In this document: in pieces, positions 26,623 through 38,574 of the stretch
How positions within the stretch are numbered: position 1 is the stretch's first letter
Layout of the letters: each line of letters begins with the position of its first letter
Source of the DNA: Phoronis australis
Taxonomy: Eukaryota > Phoronida > Phoronidae
DNA: 64,000 nt
NCBI GenBank assembly: GCA_002633005.1
Contig: NMRA01000161.1
Coordinates: forward strand, 262,101-326,100
Direction of reading: 5' to 3'
Notes under the pieces: generated by a model
Seen by the model: the letters and a program-made list of their open reading frames with translations, nothing else
Database searches by the model: none
Told to the model about the DNA's origin: nothing
Made by a program: the position numbers and the translations under genes

Positions 26623-29600
26623 TTTAACAATTATTAATGTTTATTCTACTGATGACTGTTAAATGAGGTACTCGCCAATGTAAACTTCGCGGGAGTCGCC
26701 AGTCGGGTTAATCTTTGCTGTGATGTGTGCTACGATACTCACTCGGGATCTTTTCGTGTATCAAAGCAGTATTATTAATGTTCGGAAGTATTTCTAACAG
26801 GTATATCAGTGACAGTTACATCAATCAATGCTGAATGTTTATGCTGTCAACTCGATATTCGTTAGTGAGGTAAGATTACAACTCAAGCACCGTGACAAAT
26901 ATCCTTTAGACTGTTTGCTTTCTCCCTATCTTATGTCGTCTGGAAATATATTACACGTTGACTTGGGAATATATCATGTCACCTGACCTTTAGTTTTTAT
27001 GTTTGAGGGCTAGTACCGTGCAGAGGAGATTTGCATCGCTTCTGCAACGGTCCCTGAATGGACAAAAGTTGATTTTAAGCAGTTGACTGCAGGTAGCTGA
27101 CCAGCAAGTCTTCCTATTCATTCATCTGTTGTCAAGGCCTACTTTTTATATCGGAGACAAAGAACAAAGCCTTTGAAAAGGGAGAGCTATTTCTAAAGAA
27201 AGTTGTGCGAGTTGTTTTGTTAATTTAGTTATTCGTGTCCTTAGCGTGAGGTTGGCATAGGGGGTTGAGGTTGTAAAATTTGGTGCGACTGAATGTGTGG
27301 AAATAACAAGTAATAGTGTTTTGCTATTCATTGTAAACCCAAAAAAAAAGTTACATTCTCCGATTTTTCAATTACTGAATAGTCTTAACTCATGCCTTGA
27401 AATGTTGCAAGTAGTTTATAAATTCATATGACTGTCATTTTTGCGAAAATTGCATTTTCGCTGTGAACATAAGAGTGAGGTCGTATTTGAACATATTATT
27501 CTTACTGCTAATACGGAAACAATGGTGCCTTAGCATTTTTAATTACTCTCACAACAAAGATTATCCATCATTTTTAAATGGCCCAAGACTTTATATCCTC
27601 TATCAGAAGAAAAAAAATTTAGTAAAGGTTCCCTCAGCCTTAGATGACACGGGTGCTTGACAGACTCATGAATCTGTAATCGGTGTTTAAAATTGCTGAA
27701 ATTATCCAAAATCAAAAGGCTTGAACATGAGTAACAAAGGTTTGAAGCTATCTCAAATAACTTGCTTATTTTACAGACAAGTGATGCGTTTAAAGAAATT
27801 GAAAAATAAAGACTCGGTTTTATACAATACTTAGTTTATACACCCTTGCTTTCTGAAAATAGCAATTAATTAATTTTGTGTGAAATTGTAGAGCATTTTC
27901 CATGTCATATTTTTGAAAAACAGGGGTGGCATTTTTTACCCAACCTGAAGTACTTAATTTTTCAGGTTTCAATATGTGCGTTGACCGCGAATTTGTTGCG
28001 ATCTCGCTGGAGGACGAAACCGTGAATGGTACTGGACGAAAGATTAATTACTAATGGTTTGTTGAAACCTTGTTTTGTGAAAATTTGTTGAGTTTTGTGT
28101 TTGATATGGAATGCTGAAGAGAAGCACCCGTGGAATTTCTAGTCAGGAGTGTCATACCTTGTAATATTATATAGTGTTTTGGGGACGATCAGAAGCTGAG
28201 GACGCCTGTGAGCAAGACTACGTATTTTGATAACAATTCCGTCTTTTTACTAGCTCTTTACATGCAGACAGCGACGCATGCGCAATTCAATCACCACTAG
28301 TACAGCAGCGACACCGCGAGGAGAATTCGTCAAAGAGCCCATTCTGTGTTTGTGATACATGACAATGAACACCTGATGCCAATATGGCAAACAAAAGAAG
28401 ACCTGTCTGTTATGTAGCTACAGCTAACACTTACGTCCGCACACACTGGTTAATAGTACTGATTGTGACATCGTTACCAACTACAATTGCATAGTCTCCA
28501 GTAGTTATCAAAATTTATGTATTAGCAAGTGTGACTTCAATTCGCATCTAACACAAAAATACTTGGTAGTTGCTAACCTTTTAAGTTTATAAATTGTTAC
28601 TATAATTTTTGTTTTAAATGACTATGCTCCATCGTCATTTTAGTACACGGGGTAAAAAGATGAATTTCGGCACAAGTCGCCACTATTCTTTGACATGTCT
28701 GCCTTTTTTGAAAAGGAACGGACGTTGTTGTACTTAGTTTCATTTTTGCACTTCTAGTGAATGAGTAGAATGAAAACACTATGAGAGTGACCTAAACACG
28801 GGGGCACAATGTACGACATGATAAATTTTAGAACTATTTTTGATTGGCAAACTCGATCATGCGATCTAATTAAGTCGAGGCTAACAAGCCAAAAAGTGTG
28901 TAAAGAAATAAAAATCTCAGAGCATTTGGAGCAGTCGACAACGCGACAAAATAGCTTGCCATAATGCGGCCTTAACTGAGTGCTTTACAATCCAGTAAAT
29001 AACAGTGCTGAGTTGAACATGAAAATTCTCATGTTATTTAAACGTGAGATAAACGAAAACGAAATTTAAACTGTTGGTAACCATCATACAACTAGTTATT
29101 GGCAAAGAAATGATGACCATTACAGTTTGATAGCGAACAGTAGAAAGAGAACTGAATTAGGCCGCGCATTAGAACTAATACGTTTTAGCTTAATTCATTT
29201 AAATCTTTTTATAAGAGTTGAACTATTTCTTGCGATCGATAAAACCCGTACAAACCGAACCTTAAAGGATGTCAAACAAGTGACAGGAACAAAATTGGTG
29301 ACGAGCAGGGGCGGTACGACCGAGTGGCTGCGCGACGACCAACCAAACAGCTGGCAATCAGGGGTGGAGGGCGGTCCTCTTCCGATTTGGGTTGGGATAA
29401 TCCTAGCTGGCTATTTACATCATGACGTAACTATTCGAATGCACTTTGAAAATTCAAAATCCGGGCTTCAACACTGAAACGCCTATCGAGCCATTTCAAC
29501 TCTTTACACACTAAGGTCTATATGTACATGTAGCTGTTTACCAGAATCACTTGAAGATATCCGTTCACGTTGCAACCCGTACACTAGTGCACCAAGTAAT

Positions 29601-30224
29601 AACCACGTTTACGAGTTCCTTGTTGAAATATTCCTTAGTGGTCAACAACTTGTTGAATCAAAAACTAGACTGGTGAAACGCTAGACCTGAAAGATCCCAA
29701 TGAAAATCATTGGCGTGATAGGACCCGACATCTGCATAGGGCCTATTTGTTAAGGATGTCCTCAATCCTAGAACACTTCAATCAGTGACTCGTCAACTGA
29801 GTAGAGATGTAAATGGATCTCTACTGTGCCGTTGTTCATGTGACAAAAGTCAAGTGCACTGGGTTCTCAATTATTGTACTTATTACATTTTAGACACTCA
29901 AACACTGAAGCACTGCGATATCTAGAGATCTCCAACCACAACTAAAAAAGCGAGCATAACTTAATCATCGCGCACCACATTTACTATTTGTCAAATGAAT
30001 TTTGTAAACGCAGACCATAGTATTATTTTGCGTTTGTAAGGAGTGTGCGCGTGTGTGCCGCGGGGATAACTCACATACAAAAATATAGGACATATATAAC
30101 AACTCAATTGTATACCCAAGAAATTTGAGATACCCACCTCTTCGGGTGCCTTGTATGCCAATCCCCACTATCTTGGTGAGCCCATTATTCAGTGTTCAAA
30201 GTTGTTTCATGGCTATTTCAGTAT
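26623..30224. other. No gene recognised
   Basis: AT-rich sequence between the duplicated segment and the 3.8-kb element. A 116-codon plus-strand frame at 29127-29477 shows no family motif. Confidence 0.4.
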
Positions 30225-33200
30225 TCGTCTAGACGCATTTCCTGAAAAGAGCCCTGTATAAGGTTCTAGAAGCATTTTCTAGCAAAAGTTGGGAATAAGA
30301 ATTTTTACCCAGTCAAGGTATCGCAAATTCAACTAACCTTGTTCCCAAGCCGAAATTTGCATGCTTGACCATCTAATTAGCATAAAGAAAATGGCGGCCA
30401 AATTGTCAAGTTCAGATGAATTTTTGCTATAGAAATCTCAATATGTACCATTTAAAATGGTGAAATGTCTCACCTCTACACTTCTTATAAATACTTCTTG
30501 AGCGATACATCACTTATGAAAACTAAAAAATGCAACTCTAAAAACTTGAAAAATGAGGTTTTATATTTGTATTTTCATGGTCAACAAACATGCTAAGGTC
30601 ATTTTTGAAGCAATTTATTTCGTATTTATTGGGTTATAGATGTATATTTACGGAATGTGGACAAATAATCGTTACTCTGCAATGCTCGTTGAGCAAGGTG
30701 TCACTATTTTGGCGGAACTTAAGGACAAATGTTCACACTATCCCGTTATCTTCCATTGATTTCTTAAAAAATCAATATAGTTTTTGTTATTGAAGACATT
30801 AGATTCTCAGCTGCATGAATTGTTCTCAGGCCTGCTGAACACAGTTTTAGCATTCACTTTTGGTACTTTTTACCATGCCTGAAGCCAGGAAAATCAAACT
30901 GTTTACATACAAAGAATCTGATCACCAATGTGCTACTGACATGTGCATACTGATATGCATCTAAGTCCAGATTTCCTGTATTTGCATTGTCTACTGTTGC
31001 GTAGTTTCTGGCATACACACAATACCATCTCTAGCAGCTGTCTGGGATAGAACTCTGTCATCAGTATAGGCTGCAAGCATAGTTTTGTGTGTATCCCTCC
31101 CAATCAGCGGGTGCTTGGAGCTCAGGTATGGAACAATGATCATTTTGCCATATCTTGACCTGATAGTGCACTCTCATCAGACGGAAACGGCGGGCATTAT
31201 GCGTTAGGGAAAGGACTTGTGGGTTCACGGGCTTGGAGAATAGTAAATGGCGTGCTACATCTACAGGTCTTTTCTGATCGTGCTGTATATTCTGCAAACA
31301 AATACTTCTGAAGACGTCATAATTTTCTCAATGAGTTCACCAATTCACAGGTTCTTAAGCAATCTGTGGTGCTCTAGGAACACCTTCCATGATGATTTTT
31401 CATGTGATTGAATACATGTAAGTACGAGTTGGTGCCAAACCCGGTCACGGCATGAAAAGCAAACGAGGATGTTGCTGAGCATTGTAGTAGTTTGTTGAAA
31501 AGTGCTTCAATAGGTATATATCGTCGTTTCTTTGATGTACCTGACATCGTTCAGATATGATCACATTGCATTTGTTGGAAGTGCGATACCAGAAGCAGTA
31601 GAACATCGGGTATCCCTGGAATACACGACTGACTGTGGACAGCATGCAGTATCAATCTTGCATCTGGTTCTTCATGTGTGGATTTCAGAGTCCTCAAATC
31701 AGTCGTATCCTTAGATGATTTAATTGACTTCCAGCTCATCGTTGAACCCTCCTGCAACCATAACCTTTTATATTCAGGCTTCTACGAACACAGTTCCTCT
31801 AACAAGAAATGTGTTAGGTCTGCTTTATTCTCAGCCAGTGCCCGAAACTTTGACTAATTGAGAAAGAGGTACATCACTACCTTCCAAAAATCACCTGATT
31901 TGCCAAGTCCCTTTACTGCGCTGTTTTCTTGGATTGTCCTTCATTGTTTCTTGTCTGTATCTGCCAAGTACAATATCAATTTTATGATATCAAAATCCTG
32001 TGTTTAGCACTGTTTTCATGAATGAATCAGCCAGGTTTTCGAAGGTCACATCACCTTCAGGCTTCCCAAGAGCTACCAGCAATGCTTTGCCATCAATAAT
32101 GAGGCAAGCAGACGTGTCGTGGAGTTGAATTGTTTCAGGACAGTCGATGTGTTAACTATTAATACTTCGGTAAGTGAAGATTTATCTCCAGTGCGCAATG
32201 TGCCACTCTTTTCTGCAAGAAAACATGGACGGGAAGAAGCTCGCGTTTGAGCACAGACGGCAAATAAACTGGGCGACCCGCCTCATAAGCCGTAGCTACA
32301 CAGCGAAGTATATCCCTGTCTGCCCTTAGAACTATTTTTGTCTTTGTCTTTGTTTTATTTAACCTCATCATATAAGTTGGCAAATGTTGGGACATTATTT
32401 TTGCGCAAAGGCGCATGAATTGACATGTCGGAATTATTGCATTGCTCAGTTATAATGTAATTTTTTTAATTTGTTCGTGTCCAAGTTCTTTGGCATGCAA
32501 AAGTGACTCTTGGATTGGTGCTGCTGCTAGGGTTTTTGTTACAAGGCTTTGCAGCAGCTCAGGCCTTGCGGACGAGAAGACCTTCAGTCCATGGAAAGTG
32601 TAAAGAAGGGAACTCTCGACATTATTTTGGCTCAGTTGCCTGGCATTCTTGGCTTCGTTGTGAAATTACATATATGTACTCCCATAGCGGTAAGTTTGTT
32701 CATCTATATGATTAAATGAGAATGTCCACCTCCATAGAGCTGACGTGGTTTTGGTATTACCGATGATGCCACCTCCGTTTTGCCTGCCCCATTTACCCAT
32801 TGGTCAGCATCTACCTGACAGAGCATACACGTATGAGGAGATCGCTTGACTACAAAATTTCCTGCTTGAAACTCTGACCAAACAGAATGTGGAAGCTGAT
32901 GCATCTCGACTAAAAAGACCGCACCCCACTCGGGCATAATTCGGTGGGGCAGCATGAGAGTAAATGAATAGAGATGCAGTTCCAAAAATGCCATCCCGTT
33001 GAGAGCACGTGTACTTTAACAATATTGGAACCATGTCCATGTAACTCCAACACAAGCTGAAATTCACATCATCAGACCTACATGTACTGTCGACAAAATG
33101 CCCTGGAGTTTCCTGAACTTATCCTGGTTGAGAAATGGAAAAGTGAAAAACGAAAGGACCAGTTCCATAGGCCTTGACCAAGTACTGCACGCTTTATACC

Positions 33201-34036
33201 CACCTCAGCTATTCCGGAATTACTCATGTGATCTCCTTTGGCCTTGATGAAGTTAATTCAAGCGTGAAGAATCGGTAAATGAGGTACTGTGTTAACATAT
33301 TTTGGTATTCTGGGACCGACCACGTAAGCTCCATTAATCTACAGCATAGAGCTTGGTCGACTGTGAGGACGGTATGTTCCTGTCCAAAACGGTACGATAT
33401 GGCCATGCATCTCTTTAGAACAGTATTTAAAAGTCATGTTGTTATGTTTACAATGCTTTTATGTCTGATCTAAATAGTGAGATGTTGGCAAAAATGCTTT
33501 GATAATTATGGTTTCTAATTTAATTTTCAGGCTTTATTAATGAGCATTTGTAACTTAGTGAAGATGAAATACAAAGCTTCACATGTGTCAATGATTTTTC
33601 TAGACCTTCAAAACATAGGTATAGACATCTTATTTGGCATGGTTTCCTGCAAATTGATAAAGTTACACCAAAATTTGAATTTATTTTTCGGTAATGGCGG
33701 AAGCTAATTGGCATAATTTGGGAATTTAATGACTTTCATTAATATGTTGCCAAAATTAAGTGATCTAAGCACACTTACAATGTATACTATGTTTTTGTAG
33801 CAAAAATTTCCTAATTATTCGTCACATATTGTACTCCTGTTCTTACGAATGTTTCTTATCTTATTGGTTTGGCGGTCATTTTGTTTATGCAAATTAGATG
33901 GTCAGAAACTCAAAATCCAGCTTGGAAACAGGCATAATCGAAATCAGCACAGCACAATTATGCCAAAAAGATAGGTTCTCCACTTTTACTAAAAATGCCT
34001 CTAACATGCACATTTTCCAGAAATGCGTCTAGACTA
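30225..34036 (-). mobile_element. 3.8-kb DNA element with long terminal inverted repeats
   Basis: Both ends start GTCTAGACGCATTTC in opposite orientation. The inverted arms extend imperfectly for about 200 bp, including GACCATCTAATTNGCATAA and AAAATGNCNGCCAAA in both. A TAT flanks each end and may be the target duplication. The minus-strand interior keeps fragments of one protein family in collinear order (listed separately). Frames are broken, so this copy is inactive. Confidence 0.8.
31061..33000 (-). pseudogene. Degenerate repeat-encoded ORF inside the 3.8-kb element
   Basis: Four minus-strand open pieces line up in N-to-C order. 32994-32704 has VFLVEMHQLP and EFQAGNFVVKRS; 32416-32159 has RADRDILRCV and SVLKRELLPVHVFL; 31757-31551 has STHEEPDARLILHA; and 31297-31061 has VDVARHLLFSK and WEGY. 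The same motif order (aspartate-methionine-LP with FVVK, an ExLP block, EADTR with ILHA, and ARxxLF) is familiar from abundant uncharacterised proteins of cnidarians and molluscs that behave like transposon proteins. The EADTR glutamate-alanine pair is changed here to EPDAR, and stops separate the pieces, so it is dead. The biochemical function of the family is not known to me. Confidence 0.7.
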
Positions 34037-34865
34037 TATGTTACAATTGAGAAATAAAACGATCAGAATTAATAACTGTGCATATTGCAGGCAGGTAGAA
34101 AACCTTTTACGTGACTAACATGGGATATCAAGGGACCTGTTGAACCCTGCTCGGTTCAGGCAAAACATGCAAAAATATTCCCTGTCCACGAGTTTTGATA
34201 CCCTGATGCAGTCACTTTGCCAAGATGAGTGACCCCGGAGTACGTGCGTTTGCCTTTTGAGCCTGCGGAATTTCTCTATTATTTAATGGTTTGTTCAAAA
34301 AGTTAATGACGGGTTTTTGTAAAACTTCCTGGTCGGAAATGGAGCAAGCATCAGTAGATACGATTTTGGCACGATCCTTGTACAGTTGGCGTAGGGAACA
34401 TTTTCTGCGGATTGGGGGTAGCGTCTGTTAAGTTTTTAATTTTATTTTAAACTAAAAAGTTTGCGTGTCGAAACTTTTAATGAATAATTGCTAATTCACT
34501 GATACTTATATCCTTGAACATTGGGAGGGGGCGGAAACCTATCTCCTCCCCCATCTCCAACATTTTGGTTGAGGGGCGCTCGCTCCCTCACGTCCCGCCC
34601 TCCGCTTCCTACGTTTGTTTTGTAGTCAATCTTCTTGTGCGGCATGTCACGGGTACGGCCATGCTGCTTTTCAGCGAAACCAGGTGTATTCATAATAACA
34701 ATAATACCCCTCAAAGTTAACCTTAGGTTTCCAAACTATAAGTTAAGAGGTGAAACAAAACCTTCAGCCACATGCATAACCTCTCATTATGTCTATAGCA
34801 ATCATGACTTGTAAAAGGTCTTTTAAAGTTCAAACGTATTCCTGCTGCGCAGTAATGGTAGGCCT

Positions 34866-35167
34866 CATAGGCGGATTTAAGGGGACAGGGGTCCCCCCTT
34901 GCTTGCCGCAAGCAAAATGAAACAGCAACAGTGTGAAGCGTGAGGAAATATTGAGTTCATTAAGTAGGACTGGAAGTGGATGGGGGGCTCAGACCCCAGA
35001 TCGCGGCGGAATCGTGTTCCCGTTTTTTGTTAGTCCACCGATTTTCTGAACAGAAGGTCCTCGGACCCTGCAACTTTTGGGCCGCCTGTGCACATACACT
35101 CGCGATTTGCGCAAATTCCCTTAGGCAACACGTTGCCCCTATTTATGGTATCCTAGATCCGCCACTG
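34866..35167. mobile_element. 302-bp MITE with CANNGGCGGAT termini
   Basis: The left end CATAGGCGGATTTA and the inverted right end CAGTGGCGGATCTA face each other, and GGCCT flanks both sides (34861-34865 and 35168-35172). The CAGTGGCGGA start resembles hAT-type termini, but hAT elements make 8-bp duplications and only 5 bp are shared here, so the superfamily is uncertain. No coding capacity. Confidence 0.65.
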
Positions 35168-35172
35168 GGCCT

Positions 35173-36325
35173 ATTGTTTTGCAAACCAAGTCTCTTGGGA
35201 AAGAATGAGTCCACGCAGGACCACAAAACTTACGCGAGTGAAAAGCTGTAATGTGTTTTGTGAGTATTCATAAGACCTTACTTGCGTAACCAAGCAAAGT
35301 GGAGGTCGCTTAAGTGATTGATCGCATTTTGGAAAATTGAATGAGTACGGAATTGAAAATGTATTTTTCGCTCTAAGTGCAAGCTCATTTGGTATACGCT
35401 CGGTGCGATCATTCATATTGACAAGCTGCCCGCATGCATGTACCAAAAGTGTGGTTAGATGGTACTTTTCAGCAAGTTTAGCGGAATCCGCACTGGGTCC
35501 AATAGGCCAGTCCCGGCAAAAGGCCCACTCAGCCCCCCAAAAACCCACTGGCCGTCTTCCCTGCAGTGTACCTCACAAAAGGTTGTGGTATGTTAGGCAG
35601 ACCTGACACCCGCAGAAGGGGGTCTCTCAGCAATTTTTGGTACACGCTTGCGGGTACCTTGTCAATATGAGTGATCCCCCGGTGATATACGGAAGCACCC
35701 CTGGTTTGCACCACGACGCTACAAAGGAAGTGAGACAAAATTCTGTTTTATTCCTGAACTCGCAAAATGTCCAATCTCGAGTAATTGGGCCTTAAGGTAT
35801 TTAGTTTTGACATTAGTTGGACTCCGAAACAGCCAAGGTGGAAACGTTGTGGAAGTGGGTGCGACGGAGATTAATGAAAGCGACTTATTAACAAACTGAG
35901 GGAACTCCTACAATAGGTCGAATGTTTTGACGCCAACTAAGCAAATCTGAAACGTAGTGTCACATGTTTAAAGAAAGCCAAAACGGAAAAAATCCAAAAC
36001 GCTTATTTTACTACGCAGAAATAATGTCCAAAACAACTAATACAATTATTTGAATAAAATAAACCCACTAGTGTTCCATTTTCCTCCAAAAGTTACTGCA
36101 AACGAACAATTACAAATAATCACTTACACACAGAAATCATGGCATATTTCACAAAAATTAATTGTTTCGTTTCCTCCACCAGTATACGTGTGTGCATTGA
36201 AGGTGTTTTGCGACCCCTCATTGTTAACTTGTGCCAAGCAATGATCGCTTGCATTGGAAGCTTTACAAAAGGCAGGTAGAGTTGATTGTTGGCACTCGCT
36301 ACTCGTTGAATAGACCTGTGTTTAC
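35173..36325. other. No gene recognised
   Basis: A 125-codon minus-strand frame (35171-35548) starts here but has no family motif and overlaps the end of the 302-bp MITE. Confidence 0.4.
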
Positions 36326-36433
36326 CTTCTTAAGTTGCGTTTGTCGTGACTCGTCGGTTTCCTCCTCGAAAGGTTCACTGTTGTTTTCTTCAAACATTTC
36401 CGAGTTACCTGCATGCATCTGCTCAATTTCAAC
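36326..36433 (-). CDS. Orphan candidate acidic exon, unknown gene
   Basis: Minus-strand 108-nt segment flanked by an acceptor (CTTCTCGACCAG) and a donor (AAG followed by GTAAAC), phase 0 at both ends, 36 codons. It encodes an acidic, low-complexity peptide with EIEQMHAGNSEMFEENN and EPFEEETDES. No domain is recognised and no neighbouring exons were found, so this is a splice-signal prediction only. Confidence 0.3.
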
Positions 36434-36814
36434 CTGGTCGAGAAGTAGACAAGCGAGGCATAGTCTGCATACATCCGTGAGTATCCTACATGTATTAGTA
36501 ATCTTCGTGAGACAGAATTTTAACAGGAACCTGAAGTGTTGAAAGGTTTGCTGAAGATTTGGCACTGATGTGGGTCAAACGAATTATTGACCTATAGAAC
36601 TACTTCCACAAAACACTGACTTATTGACGAAAATTTTGGAGTTTACAATTTCAGAAATTATGGGTTTTTAACGGATCTCCTATTGAAGAAGTTAGAATAC
36701 AAACTAACATTAGTGTTTACAGATGGCGCAGGGGATTCGATTGCGTCTGCACTTGTAGCTGTAGCGCCCGTCACATCTCAGTGCGCCCTACATGTACGTG
36801 CCCATGCATGCTTG

Positions 36815-37159
36815 CAACGTGCTACATGTAGGCTATACTCGTGCTGCACTTAGGCTATAAAAAGTGTACAGCCCCAATGCCGGCCACAATATTCATCCCC
36901 AGTCGCCGCAATCTTTACATTCCCCGGTTGCGGTCTTTGGACTGCACAGGTCACTCCACAGTTTTCGCCCTATCCCATTCGCTGCCTTTTCCGCCAGTAC
37001 TTTCGCCACCGATGTCCCCCTAAAAACTGTCGATTAAAGCCCGTTTAGTAGGGCTCGATTTATTAATTACAACGGCCCGTTTTATTGGAGCACACCACTG
37101 CGGCCGGAATTTGTTATGATATTGTAATAACGAAATCAAACTATTATAACAAATCAGGT
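36815..37159. repeat. 345-bp direct duplicate at a single-N join, copy 1
   Basis: Identical to 37161-37505 except for about three substitutions, with exactly the same length, ending at the N at 37160. The 60-codon open frame inside each copy shows no recognisable protein. Confidence 0.95.
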
Positions 37160-37160
37160 N

Positions 37161-37505
37161 CAACGTGCTACATGTAGGCTATACTCGTGCTGCACTTAGG
37201 CTATAAAAAGTGTACAGCCCCAATGCCGGCCACAATATTCACCCCCAGTCGCCGCAATCTTTACATCCCCCGGTTGCGGTCTTTGGACTGCACAGGTCAC
37301 TCCACACTTTTCGCCCTATCCCATTCGCTGCCTTTTCCGCCAGTACTTTCGCCACCGATGTCCCCCTAAAAACTGTCGATTAAAGCCCGTTTAGTAGGGC
37401 TCGATTTATTAATTACAACGGCCCGTTTTATTGGAGCACACCACTGCGGCCGGAATTTGTTATGATATTGTAATAACGAAATCAAACTATTATAACAAAT
37501 CAGGT
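37161..37505. repeat. 345-bp direct duplicate at a single-N join, copy 2
   Basis: Second copy of 36815-37159. The exact abutment at one N indicates two overlapping contig ends, probably the two alleles, left unmerged. Confidence 0.95.
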
Positions 37506-38229
37506 CTCAGAAAGTCCTACATATTTAATCCCGATTTTTATGGCATACGTTCATTCGTTCGTTGGTTGCTCGGGTCAACTACAAACATATAGAAACATTC
37601 TATGGTCAAGTGAGCAATGTGTTAGCCGCTAACAAATTCCCACTATAACAGTTCAATTATTCTATACGCCGAGTACTCAAACAAACTCAAACTATACGGT
37701 AAAACGAAAAGTATTTATACAATGCGTTACAACGCTCCATAGATAATTAATTACGAGTACAACGTTCTTAAACTTCTGACATATAATGAACGTTAAGCTT
37801 TTGTAATATAATGAAACTAACTAAATAGTACTCAAGTTAGAAATGACATATGTCGAGACCGGATAAATTAAATAATTTAAGAACAGGTAAAACACTTTAA
37901 TATCCGGAAAATATTATTAAAAACACTGGCTTTCGAGCCATAAAGAGTCCTGGAAAGCAAAAACAAACCTAAATTTCACAATTGAGAGTGGTTCTCGAAT
38001 TTAAAAAAGCAATCTGTCAACAGCTCGTCACGTCGTCGATTTTTCTCCCACAAGGCAAAGCACGTCGCCTTATTTGGTATGGCAAGGCATAGACTTTGCA
38101 CCTTGCCTCTATATGGAAAATGTGACCTTTGACCTTTGAGGTAAACGAAACTGGCGACTTCAAGCAGCAGGCAATCCAAAGAGGGAAATTGATGCTAGTC
38201 CTGAGTGTTTTAAATTAGTTATTAAGGTT
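37506..38229. other. Intergenic, nothing recognised besides a DR1-like site
   Basis: AT-rich sequence without exons, between the 345-bp duplicate and the reverse transcriptase fragment. Confidence 0.5.
38123..38135. promoter_or_regulatory. DR1-like nuclear receptor site
   Basis: TGACCTTTGACCT is a perfect direct repeat of the AGGTCA half-site (minus strand) with 1-bp spacing, the consensus for HNF4 or RXR dimers. It is 2 kb upstream of the DUOXA start. A chance match is possible. Confidence 0.25.
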
Positions 38230-38574
38230 TTTATACTAATAATTATTACTGAATTGGAGTGGTTTAGATATTTCAGTAACCTGTTTGATATTAACAGAAC
38301 AGAAGGTCGCAGTGAAACTTTTGATGACCTAGTTAGACAGACTCTTGATGAGCATGACGCAAAGTGTAGGCGTTGTAGTCACCCACAAAGTGAGCGTGAT
38401 GTAACCAGTGCCTTTGGCATGGATGAACTAAATGCCGGTATTAGCGCAGATGAAATAGTAAGGGCTACTAAGAAACAAAAGAATAATAAATCTCCCGGAG
38501 AAGACGGCATTCCGGCTGAATTCTATAAGTGCTTTCCCGAGGCCCTAGTAGAACTTCTACACAAACTTTTTTAA
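38230..38574 (+). pseudogene. Fragment of a LINE-type reverse transcriptase ORF
   Basis: An open stretch of about 110 residues has the layout that precedes the catalytic domain of non-LTR reverse transcriptases: WFRYFSNLFD, then MDELNAGISADEIVRA, then NNKSPGEDGIPAEFYK and a final LVELLHKLF. The KSPGxDGIPAEF motif is a hallmark of this region. The frame ends in a stop just after the motif and neither the YADD catalytic box nor an endonuclease domain follows, so this is a dead 5'-truncated or internal fragment. It lies 1.5 kb upstream of DUOXA. Confidence 0.85.

Noticed and set aside
27961-28050. Possible small exon with ATG after a TTTTCAG acceptor
   Set aside because: Only about 26 codons, a weak donor and no partner exon.
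29127-29477. 116-codon plus-strand frame
   Set aside because: No family motif and no convincing start or splice context.
32503-32715. Signal-peptide-like plus-strand frame (LGLVLLLGFLLQGFAAAQA)
   Set aside because: It lies inside the 3.8-kb transposon antisense to its degraded ORF, so the resemblance is accidental.
35171-35548. 125-codon minus-strand frame
   Set aside because: No recognisable motif, and it crosses the junction of a MITE with flanking DNA.
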